Source: PMP191F sp047602185
GTDB taxonomy: Bacteria > Bacteroidota > Bacteroidia > Chitinophagales > Chitinophagaceae
Length of the DNA: 64,000 bases
Assembly (NCBI GenBank): GCA_047602185.1
Contig: JASGHY010000001.1
Span: 1,736,001-1,800,000 of the forward strand
Reading direction: 5' to 3'
The notes under the pieces were generated by a model that worked only from the letters and a program-made list of their open reading frames with translations, had not been told where the DNA came from and searched no databases. The position numbers were made by a program, and so were the translations under genes. This document shows, piece by piece, positions 8,415 to 16,600 of the stretch (within the stretch, counting starts at the first letter, position 1; each line of letters begins with the position of its first letter).

Positions 8415-10793
8415 ATGTTTAAAAATTATTTCAGAATTGCCTTGCGCAATATTACCCGTAATAAGATCTACACGTTTATTAACCTCACCGGCCTTGTACT
8501 GGGCATTGCCTGTACCATACTGATCTGTGGTTTATTGAACTATCACCTGAGTTTTGATACATTTCATAAAGACAAAGACCGCATCTTTCGCGTAGTATCT
8601 AAAACCACTTTCGATACAGACGATTACTCCCAGGGCATTCAGTATTCTTTTGGTGAAGCTTTTAAAAATGATTACACACTTGCAGAGAAAGTAGCAGTGC
8701 GGGTTAAGCGGGGATGGCAACTGGTCAGCTTTCAATCAGGCGGTGAACAAAAGAAGTTTAAAGAGAACATGGCTTATGCCGATCCTTCTTTTTTTGAGAT
8801 CTTCAATTATCCGCTTGAAGAGGGTAACAGCAGTACTGCCATTGCCAGTCCCAATACAGCAATTATCACCCGCAAAATAGCAGATAAGTTTTTCCCGGGT
8901 ACTAATGCCATAGGTAAACAAATTACAACAAGCAGTCACCAGCCTTATGTAATAACCGGTGTTTTAAAAGATATACCCGATAACTCCGATAACCAGGCAC
9001 AGATCTATTTATCAATCGCCAATTTTAAAAAGGAATATCCCTGGATGGCCAGCGACAGCAGTTGGGGTACTATTGCAAGCAGCATCCAGTGCTTTGTAAA
9101 GCTGCAACCGGGCAAAACGAAAGCAGACGCTGAAAGGGTTTTTCCTGCTATAATCAAAAAGTATGTACCGTCCAATGCCGACAAGTATTTCCTGTACATG
9201 CAGCCGCTGGACGATATTCATTTCAATACGGCCTATGATGGAAATATTGATAAAAAATATCTCTGGGCACTTGGCTTTACCGGCTTATTCCTGATCATCA
9301 CAGCATGTATCAATTTCATCAACCTTGCCACAGCACAATCACTCGGTCGTGCAAAAGAAGTAGGATTGCGCAAAACACTGGGCAGTTCACGCCTGCAGAT
9401 CTTCCGCCAGTTTATGACAGAAACTGCCGTACTGGTCATCATTGCCATCTTTTTATCATGCTGGCTTGCATTGATGGCATTGCCCTGGGTAAATCAATTA
9501 TTTGATACGCATATTTCATTACAGGCAATCAGGCTCCCTTACATAATTGCTTTCCTGTTATTGTTGTTTTCACTGGTAACCCTGCTGGCAGGTTATTATC
9601 CTGCATTGGTATTATCGGCCTTTAAACCCGTACAGGCTTTAAAGGGAAGAATGGCACTCTCTTCCGGTACTGGCTTTACATTACGCAAGTCATTGGTGGT
9701 TGTACAGTTTGTAATTGTACAGGCCATGATCATTGGGGCCATTATCGTTTCCAAACAAATGAACTACTCCCTGCAATCAGATCTTGGTTTCGATAAAGAA
9801 GGTATTGTAGTATTGGATATTCCCCGTCCCAGGGCTGACCTGGTACGCACCCTCCGCAATCGTTTTACGCAGATTGCCGGTGTGGAAGATGTTAGTTTCT
9901 GCTATGCAACTCCCATGGGAAGTTCAAACGACATGGACAATTTCAGGTACGATAACAGGCCATCAAAGGAAAATTTTCAGATCAATACCAAAAGAGGCGA
10001 TAACAGGTATCTCTCTACTTTTGGCTTGCAACTGGTAGCGGGGCAAAACCTTGCAAACTCCGACACTGCCAATGGAGCACTTGTAAATGAAACCTTTGTT
10101 AAAAGACTGAATGCTAAAACACCTGCTGATGTTATTGGCAAAACCTTAGATGTAAATGGCTACAAAATGCCGATCACTGGCGTAGTAAAGGATTTTCATA
10201 ATTACGATTTTCATTACAGTATTGATCCTATCTGTATTTACAGCTATACTGATAATTATTATACCTGTGCAATAAAGATCAATATGAACAACAAGGCCAC
10301 CATCCTTCCCGGCCTTGAAAAGATATGGAAAGAAACCTTCCCCGAAGAAATATACTCACACAGTTTTGTAGACCAGGATATTGCCAATATGTATGAGAAC
10401 GAAAATTTATTACTGCATATCACGCGCATATTTGCGGGCATTGCTATCGTGATCGGTTGCCTGGGATTGTTTGGCCTTGTATCCTTTATGGCGGTACAGA
10501 AAACAAAAGAGATCGGTGTACGAAAAGTACTGGGAGCTTCTGTGGCCTCTGTTATCTGGCTTTTTGGCAAAGAATTCGGTCGCCTGTTGCTGATCGCATT
10601 TATAATTGCAGCGCCCGCAGCATGGTGGCTGATGCATCATTACCTGCAGGATTTTCAATACCGCATTTCCATTGGCGCCGGCATTTTCGTAGCTACTATT
10701 GGCGTTACTTTTTTAATTGCGGCCATTACAGTAGGCTATCATTCTGCCAGGGCAGCATTGATGAACCCGGTGAAGGCGCTTAAGAACGAATAA
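8415..10793 (+). CDS. FtsX/MacB-like ABC transporter permease
   Basis: 792 residues with the Bacteroidota double-permease layout: a first membrane segment (about 20-42), a MacB periplasmic-core-like domain (about 45-270), three segments forming the first FtsX domain (about 285-420), a further membrane segment near 432-450, a second periplasmic domain, and a C-terminal FtsX domain (about 675-785). KEVGLRKTLGSS and KEIGVRKVLGAS are the two conserved FtsX loops. Such permeases work with a separate MacB/LolD-type ATPase in export or envelope signalling. No ATPase gene lies beside it, so the partner must be elsewhere. Confidence 0.92.
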   Translation: MFKNYFRIALRNITRNKIYTFINLTGLVLGIACTILICGLLNYHLSFDTFHKDKDRIFRVVSKTTFDTDDYSQGIQYSFGEAFKNDYTLAEKVAVRVKRGWQLVSFQSGGEQKKFKENMAYADPSFFEIFNYPLEEGNSSTAIASPNTAIITRKIADKFFPGTNAIGKQITTSSHQPYVITGVLKDIPDNSDNQAQIYLSIANFKKEYPWMASDSSWGTIASSIQCFVKLQPGKTKADAERVFPAIIKKYVPSNADKYFLYMQPLDDIHFNTAYDGNIDKKYLWALGFTGLFLIITACINFINLATAQSLGRAKEVGLRKTLGSSRLQIFRQFMTETAVLVIIAIFLSCWLALMALPWVNQLFDTHISLQAIRLPYIIAFLLLLFSLVTLLAGYYPALVLSAFKPVQALKGRMALSSGTGFTLRKSLVVVQFVIVQAMIIGAIIVSKQMNYSLQSDLGFDKEGIVVLDIPRPRADLVRTLRNRFTQIAGVEDVSFCYATPMGSSNDMDNFRYDNRPSKENFQINTKRGDNRYLSTFGLQLVAGQNLANSDTANGALVNETFVKRLNAKTPADVIGKTLDVNGYKMPITGVVKDFHNYDFHYSIDPICIYSYTDNYYTCAIKINMNNKATILPGLEKIWKETFPEEIYSHSFVDQDIANMYENENLLLHITRIFAGIAIVIGCLGLFGLVSFMAVQKTKEIGVRKVLGASVASVIWLFGKEFGRLLLIAFIIAAPAAWWLMHHYLQDFQYRISIGAGIFVATIGVTFLIAAITVGYHSARAALMNPVKALKNE

Positions 10794-10810
10794 ACAATAC
10801 GCTAATAAAA

Positions 10811-10882
10811 AACACACAGGCACTCCTGCATCTTCGGACAACCACCCTTTACTGTCCGGGATAACAGGAATACCTGTGTGTT
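10811..10882. terminator. Long nested bidirectional terminator between convergent genes
   Basis: AACACACAGG (10811-10820) pairs with CCTGTGTGTT (10873-10882). Inside it CTCCTG faces CAGGAA, and inside that CGGACA faces TGTCCG. The outer arms are flanked by A-runs and T-runs on the two strands, so it can stop both the permease transcript and the leftward gene at 10899. Confidence 0.75.
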
Positions 10883-10898
10883 AAAAGGAAAAGGTCTG

Positions 10899-11732
10899 CT
10901 ACAATGATCTCAACCATTCCTGCGCGAAAGCTCTCGCGGTCTCAGTCACTTCCTTACCTGCGCGGAAAGCGTATTTCCAGTTAGCAGGTTTTCTTTCATA
11001 CACAGGATTAGCGAAATACTTCTTATTGTATCGTTCTGTCAGCTGTGCCCCATAATCCACGCCCTGCGTATCTTCCAGCATCTGCTGCAAACGCTTTTTC
11101 ACAAATCCCCTGCTATCTGTAGGATATAAATTCTCCCACTCTGCTGTCCGCTGCTGATAATCTTTCAGGTTAAACTCATATTGAGCCTGCTCACTTTGTG
11201 CTATCATTTTGATCATAGCATTATTAGGGTCCTGGTACTCCTTGATCTGCTTCGTGATCATGTCATAACTTTCCTGGAAGATCTTTTTCATGTCACTGGT
11301 AGCTGTTTTCATCCCTTTCTCCAGTTCACCCTGGCTCTTCTTTAAACTGCTCACCTGTTCAGTTCTTATCTCCTCCTCTGTTCTGGGCTTATTGGGCTCA
11401 TGCGGTTTCTGAAGGATCCTGTTCTCGGAATACACTTTCTTAAAAGCATCACTTTCCACATATTGCTTTGTATAAGCCAGCAGGTCTTTGGTTACAGCCG
11501 TCCTGTCGCCCAGGGCAATATTCTTCATATTACGCGCACCATAATATTGCAGGTAGCCGCCTAAAAAGCTCTCTTTAATGGAGTTCATACCGCTTTCTTT
11601 CGCTATGCCCAGTTGCTGCCAGAAGTCAGCATATACCTGCTTTGCACGAAAGGAAAACAACAACATACAAGCTGCAATCATCATTGCAGGAATGGCAATA
11701 AACTTACCCACCAGCATTCTTTGCTGTTTCAT
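10899..11732 (-). CDS. Unrecognised secreted or membrane-anchored helical protein
   Basis: About 277 residues from the chosen start MKQQRMLVGKF, which puts a single hydrophobic segment (about 10-30, ending LLFSFRAK) at the N-terminus as a signal anchor; the open frame extends 23 codons further upstream without a leader-like sequence. The rest is rich in Lys, Glu and Gln and mostly helical, with a charged middle (RTEEEIRTEQVSSLKKSQGE) and a TERYNKKYFANPVYERKPANWK stretch before the C-terminal EVTETARAFAQEWLRSL. I do not recognise a family. It is probably periplasmic. Confidence 0.75.
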   Translation of the reverse strand: MKQQRMLVGKFIAIPAMMIAACMLLFSFRAKQVYADFWQQLGIAKESGMNSIKESFLGGYLQYYGARNMKNIALGDRTAVTKDLLAYTKQYVESDAFKKVYSENRILQKPHEPNKPRTEEEIRTEQVSSLKKSQGELEKGMKTATSDMKKIFQESYDMITKQIKEYQDPNNAMIKMIAQSEQAQYEFNLKDYQQRTAEWENLYPTDSRGFVKKRLQQMLEDTQGVDYGAQLTERYNKKYFANPVYERKPANWKYAFRAGKEVTETARAFAQEWLRSL

Positions 11733-11849
11733 AGTCACAAGGTTAATGGTTATGATTTTTGATTTGCAGAACAAAGATGCAGCAACCCAACCGGCAGGCA
11801 AACCCTATGCTGCACGAGTTGTACAAAGCGGTAAGTGAAAGTGCAATTG

Positions 11850-12180
11850 TGGATGTTGAATTGAATCCGTGAGTGGTGAATCGGCAGACGGCAATCGTGA
11901 GTCGTCAATCGTCAGTCGTGAGTGGCTGAAGCAAGTGAATAGTCAATGGTAAATAGTGAAATCGTGAGACGTGAAAAGTCAAACGTGAAACGGAAATACA
12001 AGCTGTGAGCTGCGAGCAATACAAGTTGGCAGTTGGCAATTTGCAGTTAAGAATACAAGCTGTGAGCTTTGAGTCCCGAGCCAATACACCGGCCACCCGT
12101 ACTCCGTACTTCTTATTTCGTCCGCATGGACGAGCCAGTTGGACGAATATTTTCTTTGTGCCCTGTTTCCCGGATCTTGT
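11850..12180. repeat. Word-like repeat patch entering the end of a gene
   Basis: Modules include 'gtgagtcgtcaatcgtcagt', 'gaagcaagtgaatagtcaat', 'aaacgtgaaacggaaataca', 'gctgtgagctgcgagcaata' and 'aagttggcagttggcaattt'. The patch overlaps the last third of the leftward gene 11905-12669, so its reading frame there is a translation of repeat DNA. Confidence 0.7.
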
Positions 12181-12669
12181 GCCTTGAACCTTGTGTCTTT
12201 TTCCGACTTCGGGCATCAGACTTCGGTTTTCGCTTTCCTCCATCTTCTTGCATTGCCGGGAAGTTCGCAACTTGATCTTTTTCTTTTTGATGTGCCGGAT
12301 AACAGGGTAGCTGATCTCTTTTCGATAACCCCAGTCGTAAAGTTGTAGCTCCAATGCCTGCACGATATCATCATCACATTTTCCTTCTCTCAGTAGTTGT
12401 GCAGCAATGCCTGTGAGCTTTTGGTATAGCTCAAACATTTTCCAGCTTTCCGGTAATTTTCTATACACGACTGATGCCAGCCTGGCGCCTCTGCCGAGGC
12501 TGCGGGCATTAGCCATAGTATTGGCAAACCGCTTGCTGGTCTTTACCCTGTGACTACTAAGAGAACTTTTCTGCCGAAAGTACCACTTGTCGCCCACCCG
12601 GTAAAAGGTGACGCAGCCAAAGGTGCGTTCAAATTTGAAGTATCCTTGTTTTGCCATATTTGCAAACAT
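11905..12669 (-). CDS. Unrecognised protein, paralogue of the gene at 61737, with repeat-derived tail
   Basis: The open frame has 254 codons. Residues 1 to about 145 align with the protein at 61737-62342: shared blocks are QKSSLSSHRVKTS, ANARSLGRGARLASVVYRKL, SWKMFELYQKLTGIAAQLL and LYDWGYRKEISY. This part is basic, helical and without a signal peptide. The tail from about residue 150 is encoded by the intergenic word repeats (it reads, for example, LPTANLYCSQLTACISVSRL) and is unlikely to be a true domain. I infer that repeat DNA replaced the original C-terminus. Function unknown; a nucleic-acid role would fit the charge but nothing shows it. The start could also be Met5. Confidence 0.6.
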   Translation of the reverse strand: MFANMAKQGYFKFERTFGCVTFYRVGDKWYFRQKSSLSSHRVKTSKRFANTMANARSLGRGARLASVVYRKLPESWKMFELYQKLTGIAAQLLREGKCDDDIVQALELQLYDWGYRKEISYPVIRHIKKKKIKLRTSRQCKKMEESENRSLMPEVGKRHKVQGTRSGKQGTKKIFVQLARPCGRNKKYGVRVAGVLARDSKLTACILNCKLPTANLYCSQLTACISVSRLTFHVSRFHYLPLTIHLLQPLTTDD

Positions 12670-12879
12670 ACTATGCGGATTAGCCGCTTTCCAAATTCTC
12701 CGCCATCTATGCCATTTTTGCCGTTTTTTCTCCTTTTTGAAATAACAGATTGGTTTTTAATGATTTTCCGGAAAGGGGTTATGATAAGCCTGTTATCGTT
12801 TGTAGTATTCGTGTTTGTTAGGTCTTTAGTTGGTGTTTGTGCTAAAGGCGTATTTTGTAAAAACGGGGGGAATACAGTT

Positions 12880-13675
12880 TCGGGTGTCGGGTTTTGTGTT
12901 TGGGGTTGAATCGTGAGACGTGAGTCGTCAGTCGTCAGTCGTGAGTGGCTGATTCGTGAAATGTGAAATGTCAAACGTGAAGAGAACCGTGAATCGGCAG
13001 ACGGCAATCGGCAATCGTGAAAACGTTACCAGATACCAGTTGCCGGATTCCGGAAGCCTCCGGTGACTCACAGGAAGCTCCTACCGGAGCTGAATACCTT
13101 CAATAAAATTGATTTCTATAAACAGGTAGCTCCTCCGGAGCTTAATTCAACGACATTGAGTCGTGAATCGTCAGTCGTGAGTGGTTGAAGCAAGTGAATA
13201 GTCAATGGTCAATAGTGAATCTGAAATACAAGCCACGAGCTTTGAGCTACGAGCTGCGAGAAATACAAGTTGACAATTGGTAATTTGCAGTTGCTCCTTG
13301 TATTTTCTTCGAAATTCGATATTCAAAGTTCTGCATTCGATATTTTATCTTCCGTACTTCTAACTTCGTATTTCGTACTTGCTTGCTAACCTTCCAACTT
13401 GCCAACTGACTTTTCTTCCGGGCTGATTTCACGCAAAGACAGCTAAGGTTCGCAAAGGCGCAAAGCATTTTTGGCCTCCCCCAACCCCTCTAATGGAGGG
13501 ACGCTGTAACTCCTAAGTATTTTGTAGCAGGTTTTCAACCTAATTCCCAATTGACGTATTACATTCTCCCTGCATTCGCGTTCTGCATTAAGCGTTCAGC
13601 GTTTAGTTGTATTCAACTTACAACCTATAACTTAAAACTTATAACCAGCTTTTCGCATTCAGCCTTCATTTGTAC
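12880..13675. repeat. Large intergenic mosaic of word-like repeats
   Basis: Most of the 1,021-base gap between 12670 and 13690 is repeat: modules of the types 'cgtgagtcgtcagtcgtcag', 'gaatagtcaatggtcaatag', 'gccacgagctttgagctacg', 'ttcgatattttatcttccgt', 'cacgcaaagacagctaaggt' (about 13429-13450), 'gcgttctgcattaagcgttc' and the inverted 'acttacaacctataacttaa' (about 13612-13631). The right end abuts the stop of the giant surface gene. The first 200 bases (12670-12880) carry no module and no supported gene. Confidence 0.78.
13051..13144. repeat. REP-like palindrome pair inside the mosaic
   Basis: Two palindromes, AGCTCC-tacc-GGAGCT (13076-13091) and AGCTCC-tcc-GGAGCT (13128-13142), are separated by 36 bases including 'attgatttctataaacag'. 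Paired short GC-rich palindromes of this kind are typical of REP/BIME elements. No RAYT transposase gene is in the window. Confidence 0.6.
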
Positions 13676-13690
13676 ATCTGCACATTAACA

Positions 13691-16600
13691 CTACCTCACC
13701 AGCGTCACCGTTCCCTTTCTGTCAATTACTCCGCACTGGGTTACGGCCTTGATGGAATATACGTAAGTACCAATTGGCTGGTCCACGCCCCTGAAACGAC
13801 CGTCCCAGCAGGCACCAGATGTAGTAGAATGGAAGATCAGCTGACCATATCTATTAAAAATGCTGAAATCAAGTTTTTGTATCACGCCCCAGTACTTAAT
13901 ACCGAAACAATCATTTTTACCATCACCATTGGGAGAAAATGCATTCGGCATTACGTTCTCACCATTCTTAACAGTGGTGATCTCAATTTTAACGCTGTCA
14001 GTATTGATACAGCCTTTGGCATCTGTACCGGTTACTGTGTACATGGTTGATTCTGTAGGACTGGCTACAGGGCTGGCAATTCCCGCATTATTCAAACCCA
14101 TCAACGGCGACCATGTATATGATACTGCACCGGTAGCTTTCAAGGTAGCGCTACCCAGGTTACAGTCAAGGTCGTTTGATTTAGAGGCCTGTACACCTGG
14201 CAAAGGATTCACAGTAAAGAAAGCTGCCTGTGTGGGCGCGGTGGTACCAGGCGCCAGTACAAGACAACGCACATAACGGCTATTGGCTGCTGCAGTAATG
14301 TAAGTATTACCTGTTGCACCTGCTATATTCTGCCAGTTGCTGCCATTGTTACTATCCTGCCATTGATAGGCCAGCGTTACAATAGGACTGGCCGCAGAAG
14401 CAGCAAGAGTAAAACCAGCCATACCACCTTCACAGGCATCCTGGTTCTTAGGCTGTTCATCAATATAAACAATGGCACCGGTTACCACAAAGCTGCCGTT
14501 TGTCAAAAGCAGGTTGTAATTAGCCGCAGCACCACCTGTTAAGGTAATAGGATAAGTGCCCGGCATCGTAGTCAATACCACACTGGTAGCAAGTACAGGT
14601 TCTGTGATCACCGATTGATTTTCACCATTCACAAATCCCGAATAGTTCTTTGTCAGTACAGGATTCGGTTCGCCGTAAGGTCTTGTCTTATTATCTGCAA
14701 TGATCTGGAGGTCCTTTTTATTGATCTGTATAAACAGTGTGACGGGAGGTGCTGTCAGGTACATAGCATCTCCTGCCTGTGTTACAGCGATCATGGTAGA
14801 ACCAGCACCCTTAATAGTTACCTGTCCTGTAGCATCAATAGAGGCTACAGCGGGGTTGCTGCTGCTGTAAGCGATCGTGAGACCGGAAGAAGCAGAGGCT
14901 GCAGCACTGAAAGCTGCATCACCATATGTTTTTGTTATCGTACTTCCTGGCGTAAAAGACTGGAATGATATGGTTTGAGGATGCTTGTTCACCGTCAGCA
15001 ATACATCATTGCTGGTAGCTACAGGAGCACAAACACCTGTTACCACGCAACGATAGCGGTAACCGTTCATACTGAGCGGCGCATTGGTAATATTCAGTGT
15101 GGCAGTAGTTGCATTACTATATACTCCACCATCTGTTACGTTCACAAAACCAGCACCTGTATTTACCTGCCACTGATAGCTAATACCTGTACCAGTTGCT
15201 GTGATTGCAAAACTGGTATTCTCGCCAATTAAGATAGTGGCATCCGTAGGTTGACTACCAATAACTGGCAGGGCATTGACTGTAAGGTTCAGCGTAGTGG
15301 TACTATCGCAGCCCGTCAAGGCAGAGGGCATTGTGTAAGTAGCGACAGCTGTGCCACCGGCAGGCACTGAAATACCATTCCAGCTATAAGGAAGAGCATC
15401 AGCACAAATAGTAATATTGGCGACGCCGGTTTTAAGCGGATTTACTGTCAGGTTCAATGTAGTAGTACTATCGCAACCCGTCAAGGCGGATGGCATGGTG
15501 TAAGTGGCTACAGCTGTGCCACCAGCAGGCACAGAAATACCGTTCCAGCTATATGGCAAGGCATCAGCACAAATAATAATATTGGCTACACCGGTTTTAA
15601 GCGGGTTTACTATAAGGTTCAAGGTAGTGGTACTATCACAACCTGTCAGGGCAGACGGCATGGCGTACGTAGCGACAGCAGTTCCACCAGCAGGCACAGA
15701 AATACCGTTCCAGCTATAAGGAAGGGCATCAGCACAGATCGTAATATTAGCGACACCGGTCTTCAGCGGGTTCACTGTAAGGTTCAATGTCGTAGTACTA
15801 TCACAACCTGTCAAGGCGGATGGCATGGTGTACGTAGCGACAGCAGTTCCACCAGCAGGCACAGAAATACCGTTCCAGCTATAAGGAAGTGCATCAGCAC
15901 AGATCGTAATATTAGCGACACCGGTTTTAAGCGGATTCACTGTAAGATTCAGCGTTGTTGTGCTATCGCAACCCGTCAAGGCGGATGGCATGGTGTAAGT
16001 AGCTACGGCAGTTCCGCCAGCTGCTATTGAAATACCATTCCAGCTATAAGGAAGTGCATCAGCACAAATAGTAATATTGGCTACACCGGTTTTAAGCGGG
16101 TTCACTGTAAGATTCAGCGTTGTTGTGCTATCGCAACCCGTCAATGCAGACGGCATAGTATAAGTAGCCACTGCAGTTCCGCCGGCTGCTATTGAAATAC
16201 CATTCCAGCTATAAGGAAGAGCATCAGCACAAATAGTAATATTGGCGACGCCGGTTTTAAGCGGATTTACTGTCAGGTTCAATGTAGTAGTACTATCACA
16301 ACCTGTCAAGGCGGATGGCATGGTGTAAGTGGCTACAGCAGTTCCACCAGCAGGCACAGAAATACCATTCCAGCTATAAGGAAGTGCATCAGCACAGATA
16401 GTAATATTGGCTACACCGGTTTTAAGCGGGTTCACTGTAAGGTTCAAGGTAGTGGTGCTATCACAACCTGTCAGGGCAGATGGCATGGTGTAAGTAGCTA
16501 CACCTGTTCCACCAGCAGGCACAGAAATACCATTCCAGCTATATGGCAAGGCATCTGCACAAATAGTAATATTGGCTACACCGGTTTTAAGAGGGTTCAC

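Noticed and set aside
11905..12669. Calling the repeat-linked protein family a RAYT (REP-associated tyrosine transposase)
   Set aside because: No HxH motif or catalytic tyrosine arrangement is visible and the protein is mostly helical.
12543..13007. Leftward 154-codon frame and rightward 119-codon frame near 12550-12909
   Set aside because: The left end overlaps the supported gene in another frame, and the rest translates word repeats (SRLTTDDSRLTIQ-like strings).
15504..15719. Rightward open frames across the tandem repeat region
   Set aside because: They are mirror translations of the leftward repeat gene, with no start signal or family match.
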